In this document: positions 36,315-46,199 of the stretch, piece by piece | Position numbering within the stretch: position 1 is the stretch's first letter | How the letters are laid out: each line of letters begins with the position of its first letter | Assembly: GCF_900112265.1 (NCBI RefSeq) | Contig: NZ_FOLO01000012.1 | Span: 44,769 to 108,768 of the forward strand | Direction: 5' to 3' | DNA from: Pseudoalteromonas denitrificans DSM 6059 | GTDB lineage: Bacteria; Pseudomonadota; Gammaproteobacteria; Enterobacterales; Alteromonadaceae | Length of the DNA: 64,000 nt | Program-made: the position numbers and the translations under genes | Notes under the pieces: model-generated | Seen by the model: the letters and a program-made list of their open reading frames with translations, nothing else | Told to the model about the DNA's origin: nothing | Databases searched by the model: none

Positions 36315-37241
36315 TTACTCAATTACAAATAATTTTGGTGAATTTTTCATTTCTGCTTGGATCCAATCGGCAAAAACGCGGATCCTTTTAATTTTTGTTG
36401 AGTTCTTATTAAATGCTATATACTTTTTCCAATGAACTGGGTGTTTAATTTTGAATGGAACTATCAGCTGCTGAGTTTGAATATATTGTGAAAATAATGC
36501 CGTTGAAACGAGCGCTACACCATGGCCACTTAATACTGCACCTAAAGCCATATCACTTGAAGTAACTTCCGTTTTTTGATTATGAAGCTCATATCCTTGT
36601 ACAGCAACATGTTCAAACCATTCTTGCCAGGTAACTACTTTTTCATTTGCATAACACACTAAACTGCAGTTCATTAAGTCTTGTGGTGAGTTAAGTTTTA
36701 CATGGTTTTTAAGTTCAGGAGAACATACGGGATAAACAAAATCTTCACCCAAATATTCGTAAATAAGGTTGCTATTGGTATCATCAAATGGTTTTGTACT
36801 AAAACGAATCGCTAAATCTATTTGTTGCGTTTCTAAATTTTCTATTTGATTGGAGCCCATTATTTTTATGTTTATATCTGGATGTAATTGATTAAATCGA
36901 TATAACCTTGGCATGATCCATAAAGCGCAAAAGGCGTGAGTGGATGTGATTGTGAGATCGCCAGCCAGACCTTCACACTGAATACTATTTAGACCCTTAA
37001 CAATAATACCCAATGCTTGATGAATTGATTGATATAGTTTTTCACCACTTTGTGTGAGCTGCATGTTTCGACCGTTTCGAAAAAAAAGTTTAATATCTAA
37101 AGCGTTTTCTAACTGTCTCATTTGTTGACTGACGGCTGCTTGAGAAACAAATAGTTCATCAGCAGCTTTGCTATAACTTTGGTACCTAGCGGCACTTTCA
37201 AAACAGCGTAATGCATTTATATGTTTAAGTCTTTTATCCAT
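36315..37241 (-). CDS. LysR family regulator (GcvA-like)
   Basis: A 308-residue LysR-type regulator. HTH about 7-65: NALRCFESAARYQSYSKAADELFVSQAAVSQQMRQLE, with the RHL-like start (LKHINALRCFE) typical of the GcvA/AmpR group. Effector domain from about 92 (GDLTITSTHAFCALWIMPRL). GcvA-type proteins often control glycine cleavage or amino-acid genes; the target here cannot be read. RBS GAGC before the ATG. The neighbouring small gene at 37360 is divergent. Confidence 0.88.
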   Translation of the reverse strand: MDKRLKHINALRCFESAARYQSYSKAADELFVSQAAVSQQMRQLENALDIKLFFRNGRNMQLTQSGEKLYQSIHQALGIIVKGLNSIQCEGLAGDLTITSTHAFCALWIMPRLYRFNQLHPDINIKIMGSNQIENLETQQIDLAIRFSTKPFDDTNSNLIYEYLGEDFVYPVCSPELKNHVKLNSPQDLMNCSLVCYANEKVVTWQEWFEHVAVQGYELHNQKTEVTSSDMALGAVLSGHGVALVSTALFSQYIQTQQLIVPFKIKHPVHWKKYIAFNKNSTKIKRIRVFADWIQAEMKNSPKLFVIE

Positions 37242-37359
37242 ATTAAGCTCGTGTGAATCTATATATAAGTTTTACTTATGCTAACTGTAAATTCTTATCG
37301 TTGGTTTGTCATGTTTTTATTCGGCAAAATATCACCATATTATCTATGAGGTGACAATG

Positions 37360-37536
37360 ATGGAAATACTTAAAGACAAGATAAATTCAAATAAAACAAT
37401 GAAAAACCTAGCTGAAAGTAAAGAAACTTCTAAAAAAGAGAATAATGCAAAGAGTTATGTTTTTAATAAGAAGCACCACTTTCTAGCAAATATATCTAAT
37501 AAGCTGGGGTTAAGTTCAGTAATTTATTTTAAATAA
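37360..37536 (+). CDS. Small basic hypothetical protein (58 residues)
   Basis: A 58-residue Lys/Asn/Ser-rich peptide (MEILKDKINSNKTMKN at the start, ending KLGLSSVIYFK). GAGGTGA at 37348 gives an ideal RBS for the ATG at 37360, or for the adjacent ATG at 37357. An upstream ATG at 37306 in the same frame has no RBS. No signal peptide or membrane segment; it is not a leader like those at 30.5-31.0 kb. I do not recognise it; divergent from a LysR gene, so possibly under its control. Confidence 0.4.
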   Translation: MEILKDKINSNKTMKNLAESKETSKKENNAKSYVFNKKHHFLANISNKLGLSSVIYFK

Positions 37537-37702
37537 TAAAAAGCTAAAAATATGATGTGAAATTTTGATGCTTGATCAATCACAACTTTCAAAGGTGACA
37601 TAATATGTGTCAATGATTTTATAATTACTTGAACTTATTATTTCTTGTATTGATTTAATTAAATTTAGCCCCAATTAGCTAATATCAAACAAGGGAGTCA
37701 TT

Positions 37703-38671
37703 ATGAATCAGTATCCACTTAATAATATCAAACCAGAGGTTTTAAAAAAAATTGCGCAAGGTGTTTTAAATACTTATCAATTGGACTCTTTAAAAGAGAT
37801 AAATATAATTAAAGCCCTAGAAAATGAAATGGTTGATCTTGAAGCATTAAATGAGGGAAATGACGCACAAAGTTTAGCTGCGGTGAGAGTTAGACGCGCT
37901 TTAGATGAATCTGTTACAGACGAAATGTTGATGCCAACAGTATTTGAATACAATGACGGTTTATTAATATTAGCTCGGGTATGTAGAAATGATGCGGATG
38001 AAACTTTAATAGAGGTTTTTAGTGATCAGGTTTTAAATATTGAAATATTAAAAAAAGTGATGCCAAGTATTATAACTGCTTTTTCTTGGTGTACAGCAAA
38101 ATATATTTCTGTTTGGGCCAAACCAAACTCAAGTGCTGAAAAAGAATTACTAGCGCTTCCTGGTAGTCTTGGCTGTGATAGTTTCATTGCTGCAGATAAA
38201 CACCAAGTATTATTAGAGACTGACTCTCAACTCAGTATTCGTGCCTTCAATTTAGAAAATGACTGGCCTTGGTATGAAAATGAATATAATGCGTTTCTAA
38301 AGGAAAACCCACACATGAAGCATATTGTGCCTATTAGTGAAAAGGATGAAATAGAAGAGGCGGTTGATAATAATTTATGTGCCTGTGCTTTATTAGGAAG
38401 TACAGTTATTGGTATGGTTATGGCTGAAGCGTCACAAGAATTGGGTTATAAAGGACTGTTATTTAGTGATATATTTATAACAGGTGCATTTAGAGGTAAA
38501 GGGCTTGCTTCTCCCATGCAACGTTTGTTTATTAAAGAAAAACTTGCTGAATTTGAATTATTTTCGGGGTTTATCGATAAGAATAATCTTGCTTCTATTA
38601 AAAATGCTGCTAAACAAGGTCGACAGCTATTGCGACAGGAAATTTGTTTACCTACGCAGCTTCTTGTTTAA
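37703..38671 (+). CDS. Protein with C-terminal GNAT-like acetyltransferase domain
   Basis: A 322-residue protein. The last about 120 residues look like a GNAT fold: GYKGLLFSDIFITGAFRGKGLASPMQRLFI has the R-G-K-G-L-A acetyl-CoA loop, and GFIDKNNLASIKNAAKQGR is the Asn-rich C-terminal motif. Residues 1-200 are of unknown fold, without membrane segments; they may be a substrate or regulatory domain. RBS GGGAG seven nt before the ATG. It appears to be transcribed alone. Substrate unknown. Confidence 0.6.
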   Translation: MNQYPLNNIKPEVLKKIAQGVLNTYQLDSLKEINIIKALENEMVDLEALNEGNDAQSLAAVRVRRALDESVTDEMLMPTVFEYNDGLLILARVCRNDADETLIEVFSDQVLNIEILKKVMPSIITAFSWCTAKYISVWAKPNSSAEKELLALPGSLGCDSFIAADKHQVLLETDSQLSIRAFNLENDWPWYENEYNAFLKENPHMKHIVPISEKDEIEEAVDNNLCACALLGSTVIGMVMAEASQELGYKGLLFSDIFITGAFRGKGLASPMQRLFIKEKLAEFELFSGFIDKNNLASIKNAAKQGRQLLRQEICLPTQLLV

Positions 38672-38781
38672 ACTGTAGTAGTATCAACTTTGTGTGTGTT
38701 TTGCGTCAAAAACAGAGTAATCAATTTTGTTTTGACGCAAAAAAATATCGTTGTAAAGATAAAAATTTTATTTAATTAAAG

Positions 38782-39357
38782 TTAAGTTTGAATACCACCA
38801 AATAAAGATGCTATCGCTAACTCTGATGCTGATTTTGCATCAAGATGTCCATCTTTGATTGACCACCAACCTGCATATATTAAACAGTCAATTAAGGTAA
38901 CAATCCAAGTTGTTGTCATATCAGACTTAATCTCACCTGCTCGCTTGCCTTGCTCTACTAAAGTATTGATTTCGTTCAATTGTCTATCATAAATTTCTCT
39001 TACTTTTGTATCTTCATTAGCAATATTCCAAAGTGATAATAAAAAATGAAATCTATCGGCCACTGGCATAGACACTTCAAACATGGCTTTGATTGCGAAA
39101 GACCCTTTTAGGTTTTTCTCATATATAGGGGCCATGGCTTTATCAATTTGTATCAGAGATTCCTTAGCCATTTCTTGTATTAATTGCTCTCGAGTTTCAA
39201 AGTGACGATATAGTGTTGCTCTGCCAACACCTGCAAAAGTTGCGACTTCAGTTAGGCTGGCATTTGGGTTTTGTAAAAAAGCTTGGATCCCAGCATCAAG
39301 TAATGCTTGGCGAGACCTACTTGCTCTGGGATCTTTGATATTCATTTTGTTTTTCAT
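38782..39357 (-). CDS. TetR family regulator
   Basis: A 191-residue TetR-type repressor. HTH region about 10-58: RSRQALLDAGIQAFLQNPNASLTEVATFAGVGRATLYRHFETREQLIQ, the standard first-three-helix form. The C-terminal ligand domain is unclassified. It is divergent from the Rieske oxygenase gene (216-nt gap between start codons), the expected target. RBS AGGT before the ATG. A palindromic site lies between the two genes. Confidence 0.9.
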   Translation of the reverse strand: MKNKMNIKDPRASRSRQALLDAGIQAFLQNPNASLTEVATFAGVGRATLYRHFETREQLIQEMAKESLIQIDKAMAPIYEKNLKGSFAIKAMFEVSMPVADRFHFLLSLWNIANEDTKVREIYDRQLNEINTLVEQGKRAGEIKSDMTTTWIVTLIDCLIYAGWWSIKDGHLDAKSASELAIASLFGGIQT

Positions 39358-39385
39358 GTTATTACCTGTCGAGAATTACAAGCTT

Positions 39386-39405
39386 GTGAGACGAGTTTGT
39401 CTTAC
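39386..39405. promoter_or_regulatory. Probable TetR operator
   Basis: GTGAGAC-GAGTTT-GTCTTAC is an imperfect palindrome (AGAC...GTCT core) in the gap between the TetR and Rieske oxygenase genes. A second half-site TTGTCTC occurs at 39514-39520. It could control both genes. Confidence 0.45.
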
Positions 39406-39573
39406 ACTTAATGTTGCACTATGATACATCTACGTTTCAAAGTTAACATTTTTTTATACCGAATGCTTTAAAGACTTTATCTGATAACCTCATTTTTTGG
39501 TTATTGTAATGATTTGTCTCGTGTGTGGTGTTTACGTAGTTTCTATACCAATATTAAATCTTTAGGGGGTGTT

Positions 39574-40728
39574 ATGAATCATTTATTATCTCAATATAAA
39601 GAAATCGCTTCGGCGTCTCTTGATAGTGCAAAGTCATTGCCTTTTGGGGCATATATAAATGAAAGTGTATTCAATTTAGAGGTTGAGAAGATATTTCATA
39701 AAGAATGGATTTTTGTATGTGCAGAACAAGCAATGAAAAACTCAGGTGATTATTTTGCATTTGATTTAGCTGGGGAGTCTGTCGTTATTATTAAAGGTAA
39801 AGACGGGGCTTTACAGGCTATGTCTAATAATTGTCGCCATAGAGGCACACCCTTATTAGATACCGGCTTTGGTCATATAGCTAACAATATAGTATGCCCT
39901 TATCACGCTTGGACATATGATGATAAAGGAGAATTTAAAGGAGCGCCTTTTCCAGGAAAAGTGAAAATAAAAAAAGAGCAGCATTGTTTGCCTCAGTTTA
40001 AGTTAGAAACTTGGTTCGGTTTGTTATTCATTAATTTAGATAAAGGCGCAGCACCTCTAGCGGATAAACTTAAAGGTATTGAAGTTTATACCTCTATTTA
40101 TAAGCCGGAGCGTTTTGAAATGTATACACCAGGTTTGACTGAATTTTGGGATGCGAACTGGAAGCTTGCAATGGAAAATGCCCTTGAGGGCTATCATGTA
40201 TTTAAAGTACATAAAGATACTTTAGAAACCGTAGGTCCAAGTAAGTTATCATATTATGTGGCGGGATCTTCCAAGTGGACGATTACAGGAGGAGCCTCTG
40301 AAAATGCTTCTGGAAAACTAGCGAAATGGTTCAGAGGCAGTTACCCTGAAGCTTATAATCATTACCAAGTGATCATTTTACCACCTTCATTTGTGGCCAT
40401 ATTGAATTATGATTCATTATCTTGGATCCATGTATTACCAGATGGCAAAGGCAAGAGTGAAATTTGTTCAGGTTCTTTATCACCTAAATCTATGTTTAAA
40501 GAAGATAAACAAAGTAAAGCATTTACAGAAGCATTTTTTGCTGAAGATAAATGGATTTGTGAAAGAGTGCAAAAGGGTATGCATTCGAAACTTGGTTTAG
40601 GAGGTAAATTGGTAGAAATGGAACTCAGTGTTGTTGATTTCCATCAATATCTTAGTTCAAGGTTATTTGATACCGCTGTTGATGACTTTTTTGAAGATGA
40701 AAATGCAAAACGTTTTAAAATAGAGTAG
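39574..40728 (+). CDS. Rieske non-heme iron oxygenase, alpha subunit
   Basis: A 384-residue aromatic-ring-hydroxylating-type oxygenase. The Rieske 2Fe-2S ligands are in NCRHRGTPL (Cys87, His89) and VCPYHAWTYD (Cys108, His111). The mononuclear iron region is ENALEGYHVFKVHKDT, with two His. The architecture resembles the family that includes choline, carnitine and betaine monooxygenases as well as aromatic dioxygenases; the substrate cannot be settled. No reductase gene is adjacent, so electrons come from elsewhere. ATG at 39574 is preferred (AGGGGG upstream); an in-frame start at 39514 would add 20 residues. Opposite a TetR regulator. Confidence 0.85.
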   Translation: MNHLLSQYKEIASASLDSAKSLPFGAYINESVFNLEVEKIFHKEWIFVCAEQAMKNSGDYFAFDLAGESVVIIKGKDGALQAMSNNCRHRGTPLLDTGFGHIANNIVCPYHAWTYDDKGEFKGAPFPGKVKIKKEQHCLPQFKLETWFGLLFINLDKGAAPLADKLKGIEVYTSIYKPERFEMYTPGLTEFWDANWKLAMENALEGYHVFKVHKDTLETVGPSKLSYYVAGSSKWTITGGASENASGKLAKWFRGSYPEAYNHYQVIILPPSFVAILNYDSLSWIHVLPDGKGKSEICSGSLSPKSMFKEDKQSKAFTEAFFAEDKWICERVQKGMHSKLGLGGKLVEMELSVVDFHQYLSSRLFDTAVDDFFEDENAKRFKIE

Positions 40729-40940
40729 GTTATATATCAAAATAAATTTAGTTTGGATATTAAAGGCTTAATAAACATCGAGCATAAATAGCGTGAGTCA
40801 CTTTAGGAGAAAACGCAGGAAATGGGATAATAAAAGGAACTTTATTGCAAAACTATTCAAATATATTCATGGCTTTATTTGAATGTTATATGCCATCTCA
40901 TTTTTAGATTATGCATTTGTATTAAGTGATTATTTAAACT

Positions 40941-42821
40941 TTAAACAATAAATTTTTCTAATAAAGTTTCTTGCTGATTCACTTCATTTACTAATTGTTC
41001 ATTACATTGAAATTGTGTTTGTGAAAAGTCCGAAACTTGACTGCTAATATCATTAATTTTTGTGGTATTAACATTTATATCTTCTATTACAACACTTTGC
41101 TCTTCGATAGCTGCGGCAATCTGAATATTTCGATCCATAATATCTTTCACGGCGAAAGATATTTTTTCTAAGGTTTGGGTCGCTATTTCAGTATCAGAAA
41201 CACATGCATCAGCTTTAATTTTACTGTCATTCATTGCAGTTTGTACTTGGTTGGATGACGCTTGTATTTGATCTATCATTGTTTTTATTTCAGTCGTAGC
41301 TTCTTGTGTTCTCGAAGCTAAGGTTCTAACTTCATCGGCAACAACTGCAAAACCTCTTCCTTGCTCACCTGCTCGAGCTGCTTCTATCGCAGCATTAAGT
41401 GCAAGTAGGTTTGTTTGCTCTGCAACACTATTGATCACCGACAGTATTTGCTCAATATTGGCACTATATTCTGCTAGCTGATTACTTAACAAGTGAGTGG
41501 AAGCAATGCTTTGAGATAGCTGCTCAACATTATGGCTGGTATTCGTAAATAAGTCCTTGCCATCATCAGCTTGTTGATTAACTGCAGTGATCGAATTCGC
41601 GGCATCTTGGGCACTAGATGCAATATCAGATGAAGTTGCACTCATTTGATTCATCGCAGTCGCTAAACATTCAACTAAACTAGCTTGATGGTTCAGTTGC
41701 TCACTCGATTCAGTTGAAAGTTGTTTTGTCGTATCACTATTATTAACGACTAAACTTGCTTTGTGCTTTATATCCGTTATCAGTTGCTGCATAGTCGTAA
41801 GAAAAACATTAAAATTATTGGCTACGGCACCACATTCATCATCATTTTTTACTGTAAGTCTTTGTGTTAAGTCGCCACCGCCGGAAGCAATATTTGCAAT
41901 GGCATTTTCTAATTCATTTAAAGGGGTTAATAAGTTTTTGACTAATTTCCTTAATATAAATATACATAAGGCGATACTAATTATTGCAAATAAAAATGTG
42001 CGCCAGGTGAGATCTGATAAGGATTGATAGACTTTACTTTTATCTAGCACTATCCCTAAATACCAATTCATTCCAGGTTTTCTTGCTAATGGATAAAAAT
42101 AAATAAGTTTAGTAACACCCTGATGCTCTATTGTTATCAATTTAGAATTATTATCAGGTGATTGTTTATAGATTGATTTAGTATTTTTATTATTTAGTTT
42201 TGCGTTAGGATGGCTAATGATATTACCATTAGAGTCGGTTATAAAAGCCAGACCTGTGTTGTCAAAATTAATCGTATTTAAACTTTTAGCAATCGTATCT
42301 AAGCTCAAATCTCCCCCTATGACCCCTTTAAAATTATTACTGTCGATTACTGGGGCGACAATTGAAAGTAATAGCTCTTGTGTTGCAGCATCAAAATAGG
42401 GCGCAGTAAAAATAACTTCTTTTTGAGACTTTGCAAGTTTGTACCAAGGTTTATCTTGAAAATTCACGCCTGGTGGATTTTGTCTATTAGGGTTGTTTGA
42501 ACGTAGGTGAGTTTCAGTTGCTAATGTACCAAACATTAATAAAAAGTCATTTTTTAGAGCTTGATTATCTAATCCTGTTTGATAATTTTTTTTTGAAAAG
42601 TTTTCTTCAATAATACTTTTAATTAAGTTTATTTGTGAACTTTTACCTTCTAACCAATTATCGATATTTTTTGCAAGTAATGAAGCGCTATCTTGCACAT
42701 AAGAACGGGTTTTTTCTTCAAGAGTTTTATTGACTAAAATATAGGTTGAAAATGATAATAATGAAATAATAATAAATACGACGATACCTGATGCAACTGA
42801 AAACTTTGTTCTAATTTTCAT
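40941..42821 (-). CDS. Methyl-accepting chemotaxis protein with dCache sensor
   Basis: A 626-residue chemoreceptor. Membrane segment about 10-30, a periplasmic dCache_1-type domain about 35-270 ([42 protein letters not shown]), second membrane segment about 275-300, HAMP about 300-350, and a long cytoplasmic signalling coil with the hairpin tip [31 protein letters not shown]. It signals through CheA/CheW. dCache ligands are often amino acids, purines or polyamines. The divergent porin and solute-binding protein genes (42910, 44048) are likely functional neighbours. RBS AAGG. Confidence 0.93.
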   Translation of the reverse strand: MKIRTKFSVASGIVVFIIISLLSFSTYILVNKTLEEKTRSYVQDSASLLAKNIDNWLEGKSSQINLIKSIIEENFSKKNYQTGLDNQALKNDFLLMFGTLATETHLRSNNPNRQNPPGVNFQDKPWYKLAKSQKEVIFTAPYFDAATQELLLSIVAPVIDSNNFKGVIGGDLSLDTIAKSLNTINFDNTGLAFITDSNGNIISHPNAKLNNKNTKSIYKQSPDNNSKLITIEHQGVTKLIYFYPLARKPGMNWYLGIVLDKSKVYQSLSDLTWRTFLFAIISIALCIFILRKLVKNLLTPLNELENAIANIASGGGDLTQRLTVKNDDECGAVANNFNVFLTTMQQLITDIKHKASLVVNNSDTTKQLSTESSEQLNHQASLVECLATAMNQMSATSSDIASSAQDAANSITAVNQQADDGKDLFTNTSHNVEQLSQSIASTHLLSNQLAEYSANIEQILSVINSVAEQTNLLALNAAIEAARAGEQGRGFAVVADEVRTLASRTQEATTEIKTMIDQIQASSNQVQTAMNDSKIKADACVSDTEIATQTLEKISFAVKDIMDRNIQIAAAIEEQSVVIEDINVNTTKINDISSQVSDFSQTQFQCNEQLVNEVNQQETLLEKFIV

Positions 42822-42909
42822 TTATGACCTTACTTAAGGTTAACTTTATAAGCATGAGAATAATATAGTCTATACTTAACAAAATATAAAATTACAAGCA
42901 GATAATTAC

Positions 42910-44031
42910 ATGCAATATTTAAAAAATTATTTTTTTGTTTTTTGTTTTTTGTTGATGTTTATCAATAATTGTATCGCGGATGAGAGAGCAGCTTTATCTG
43001 ATTTAAAATCACAATTGCTCATTTTAGAAAAAAAAATTGAAGCTTTAGAAAAGGCACAAGTAAAAAAAGATAAAATCCATAAGCTTAAAAAATTAAACAA
43101 TTCACCTGCTAAAACAGCTGAAAGTGTAAAATTGTACGCGACGCTTCGCCCAACATTTGGCTATATCAATGAGAGTAATGAAAATAACTGGGATGTTAAA
43201 GATGCGCTTTCACATGCAGGTATTAAAGCGGTAAGTAAATTTAATGGGAGTTGGAGCGCGGAACTTCAAGGGGAATGGGGTATTGATCTTTCAAATAATG
43301 GTGACTTTGGAAAAGCAAGGCAAGTTTATGTTGCTCTGAATAGCCCAATAGGAAGAATAGGAATTGGTAAACAAAGGCCTACACAATATTTATTTATTGC
43401 TGAATATGTCGATATTTTTAATCATGGCAATAGCCCGTTTTCATATGATCCTGAGAGTATATTTTTTGTCGATAACTTATTAACTTACCAATTAAAAGTT
43501 CAAAATTTAACTTGGATGGCTGTTGCGCAATTTAATGGTGATAAAGGAGATAATAATAGTGACTTATTTAATCTAGGTGTCAGTTATGATTATGCTGGAT
43601 TACATGGTGCAGTTACTTATTTAAATGAAGATACAAATCAAGCTGATATAAAAGAGGGAGAAAATGAAATTTATGCAGCCTCACTAGCGTATTCATTTGA
43701 AAATCTATATCTTGCTGCCAGTTATCAAGATAAAACATATAAACTAATGAACAATCAATTTGAGCGGGAAGGTCATACTTTTGACTTGTCGGCGGCATAT
43801 CAAATTTTATCAAATTATAAAGTTAAATTAGGTTATTTTGATTTTTCTGATGGTTATCAGTTGAGCAAGAGTCAAGATCATTCAGGATATAACGCGACTT
43901 TTGAGTGGTTACCCACGAACGCTTTACGGTTTCACTTAGAGTACCTGTATAGAGACTATGATTTTACTGACAATTTCTCTTCATGGTCAATCGGATTTCG
44001 ATATGATCTCACGAGAAAATGGTCTTACTAA
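42910..44031 (+). CDS. Outer-membrane porin with N-terminal coiled coil
   Basis: A 373-residue exported protein. Signal peptide (FVFCFLLMFINNCIAD), then a coiled coil (about 25-65: DLKSQLLILEKKIEALEKAQVKK), then a beta-barrel of alternating strands ending in FRYDLTRKWSY, a typical outer-membrane C-terminus. The body (ATLRPTFGYINES, GWGIDL-like strands, RIGIGKQRPTQYLF) resembles bacterial porins of the trimeric 16-strand type. Solute unknown. Divergent from a chemoreceptor and 17 nt upstream of a solute-binding gene, so the three are probably one uptake and sensing unit. Confidence 0.8.
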   Translation: MQYLKNYFFVFCFLLMFINNCIADERAALSDLKSQLLILEKKIEALEKAQVKKDKIHKLKKLNNSPAKTAESVKLYATLRPTFGYINESNENNWDVKDALSHAGIKAVSKFNGSWSAELQGEWGIDLSNNGDFGKARQVYVALNSPIGRIGIGKQRPTQYLFIAEYVDIFNHGNSPFSYDPESIFFVDNLLTYQLKVQNLTWMAVAQFNGDKGDNNSDLFNLGVSYDYAGLHGAVTYLNEDTNQADIKEGENEIYAASLAYSFENLYLAASYQDKTYKLMNNQFEREGHTFDLSAAYQILSNYKVKLGYFDFSDGYQLSKSQDHSGYNATFEWLPTNALRFHLEYLYRDYDFTDNFSSWSIGFRYDLTRKWSY

Positions 44032-44047
44032 ATTCATATTGACGAAT

Positions 44048-44857
44048 ATGAAATTTAGAAACATACAACAATTTTTTATTTTTGTATTCTGTATCTTAAG
44101 CCAAGGTACGACTTCTGCTGAGGACTTAAAAATACCTGTTGTCACTATCTTAGTTGATGATGCATATCCCCCATATACTTATACTATCAATAATGAATTG
44201 AGGGGAATTTATGTTGAAATAGTCAGGCTTGCAGCAAAGAGTTTAAGCACTGAATATAAACTTGAATTGATCCCAATGCCATGGAAAAGGGCGCTTTTAG
44301 AAACTAAATTAGGTAATGCATTAGGTATCTTGCCCCCATATAAGCATTTAACAGCAAGGCCTTTTATTTTTCCTTATTCAAAACCTTTAATGACTGAACA
44401 TGTAATCGCATTTTGTAATAAAAATATAAATATAAATCCATATCTAAATGGCGAAAGCATAAAACCAAAATTAAACATTGGCATTAACGCTGGATTTTTA
44501 ATTTTAGGTGATAAATTAACCTATGCAAAAAAAATTGGTACGGTTAAAGTTTGGGAAAATAAAAATACACAAGCAAACATATTTAAATTAATATCAAATA
44601 GAATCGATTGTTATCTCAATGATAAATTATCGACACTGTGGCAATTTCAAAAAATGAAAACACAAAACTCAAGCTTAAACTTTAATGATATTAAAGAGTC
44701 TTATTTGATTATGAGCCAAAATGCATATATTGGTTATGCTAAAAATTATATTAAACTTTCTTCAAAGAATGACTTTATAAAACAAATGGATTTAGCGCTA
44801 GATAAATTAAAAACTTCAGGTGAAATGGAGCTGGTAATAAATCGATATATAAAATAA
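44048..44857 (+). CDS. Solitary periplasmic solute-binding protein (SBP_bac_3)
   Basis: A 269-residue exported protein. Signal peptide (IQQFFIFVFCILSQGTTSAE). VVTILVDDAYPPYTYTINNELRGIYVEIV opens lobe 1 and LIPMPWKRALLETKLGNA carries the PWKRA motif. The ATG at 44048 is 17 nt after the porin stop, within the same likely operon. A longer in-frame start inside the porin gene exists but would remove the signal peptide. The genes upstream (porin, chemoreceptor) suggest that it presents a ligand for transport or taxis. No permease nearby. Confidence 0.82.
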   Translation: MKFRNIQQFFIFVFCILSQGTTSAEDLKIPVVTILVDDAYPPYTYTINNELRGIYVEIVRLAAKSLSTEYKLELIPMPWKRALLETKLGNALGILPPYKHLTARPFIFPYSKPLMTEHVIAFCNKNININPYLNGESIKPKLNIGINAGFLILGDKLTYAKKIGTVKVWENKNTQANIFKLISNRIDCYLNDKLSTLWQFQKMKTQNSSLNFNDIKESYLIMSQNAYIGYAKNYIKLSSKNDFIKQMDLALDKLKTSGEMELVINRYIK

Positions 44858-44975
44858 ATGTACATATGAATTATTTATTTTTAGGTTATTAACTAATATG
44901 AATAAAAAACCCATTGCCCCTAATTTCTAGAGCCTTATATGGGCTTTCGGTGTATTAATTTAGTTGCGTTTAATA

Positions 44976-46076
44976 TTATATTCCTACAATATCTCCACGC
45001 ATTACTGGATAGCCAATTTTCATCCAGCCAAAAATGCCTTCCCACAATACAGCTGTGCGCGTGTAGCCACGTTTTCTTAGTTTATTAATTGTATGCTCTG
45101 CGGCTGCGCGTGGGCATGAGCAATATGCAATAATTTGCACATCTTTTGGAATACCAGCAACGGTTTCATCTAAATCTGCATAATAGGGAAATGGAATAGA
45201 GCCAGCTATATGCGCAGTTTGCCAAACAGACGGAACACGCGTATCAAGTAACACCATTCTTTTATTTGCATTTAAAGCGCTATTTAGGTCATCTGAAGAA
45301 ACATACATGCCATTCGTTAGCTTAAAGTTTGGATCTTCACCTTGTTGATTTATTACATATTTATCAGGTGTGGGTAAAGCTTTAAGTACAGTTTTTTCTA
45401 ACTTCCATCCACTGGCTTTGCTTCTTAAAAAAGCCGTTATATTATCTATGTCAGCTGCTGGTAGTTTATCCTTAAAAGCTGGCATAGGTGTATCTTGTCG
45501 ACCATTTTGAATGGCGTGACGAATAAATTCATCTGTATTGTGAGCGAGCGCTGACTGATTACCTAATGCAGGTGCTGTCACGCCTTCCCCATTTGTGCCA
45601 TGACAAGTTGCGCAATTTTTTTGATAAACATGTTCGCCTCGCTTAACATCTCCTTGCACAGGGTTAGTTGATAGCCTTAGGCGTTCAACGCCAGCTTGTT
45701 CAAATAACCAATATGTTAAATCCCATGTTTCATCTAAGGTCATAGGACCACCAACTTCATCCAGATATCCGCCCATAGCGGTGCCTTTTCGACCATATGA
45801 CATAGGCCTTAAAATAGCGTGTGGTACACCAGACTCAAATAGACTTTTGCTGCGCAATGAAGGGGCGTGATCATTTACATGACCTTGGCGGTCTTCTCCA
45901 TGACATAATGAACAATATTTTTGATAATTAGCTTGTGCAACTTTGACTTGAATACTTGTCAGTTTTCTAGGTGGAGGCAACGTACTATGTTCATTTTGTT
46001 GAGCAAATATTGCATAAGATGTTGAGGCTATCATTAAACCTAAAATTTTAAGACCGAGCTTTTTATATAGTGTCAT
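44976..46076 (-). CDS. Diheme cytochrome c fused to a rhodanese domain
   Basis: A 366-residue exported protein. Signal peptide (GLMIASTSYAIFAQ). Two cytochrome c domains carry CSLCH (about 58-62) and CATCH (about 158-162), each with a distal Met (PMSYGRKGTAM; PMPAF). A C-terminal rhodanese-like domain follows (VLLDTRVPSVWQTAHIAGSIPFPYY; YCSCPRAAAEH), with a Cys in YCSC. This couples electron transfer and sulfur transfer in the periplasm, as in thiosulfate or sulfite metabolism. Start: the ATG at 46076 (MTLYKKLGLK) gives the signal peptide; an in-frame ATG at 46133 would add 19 residues. Downstream of the hypothetical gene at 46200. Confidence 0.85.
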   Translation of the reverse strand: MTLYKKLGLKILGLMIASTSYAIFAQQNEHSTLPPPRKLTSIQVKVAQANYQKYCSLCHGEDRQGHVNDHAPSLRSKSLFESGVPHAILRPMSYGRKGTAMGGYLDEVGGPMTLDETWDLTYWLFEQAGVERLRLSTNPVQGDVKRGEHVYQKNCATCHGTNGEGVTAPALGNQSALAHNTDEFIRHAIQNGRQDTPMPAFKDKLPAADIDNITAFLRSKASGWKLEKTVLKALPTPDKYVINQQGEDPNFKLTNGMYVSSDDLNSALNANKRMVLLDTRVPSVWQTAHIAGSIPFPYYADLDETVAGIPKDVQIIAYCSCPRAAAEHTINKLRKRGYTRTAVLWEGIFGWMKIGYPVMRGDIVGI

Positions 46077-46199
46077 AATAAACTTTTTCAGTAGCTGATA
46101 ATTTAGATTACTGGGCTTTATTGATAGAATCAATCTGATTTACAGGTTTGAAAAATCTCGTAACAAATCAATTATTTTGTAATTTAGTCATAGCTTTAT

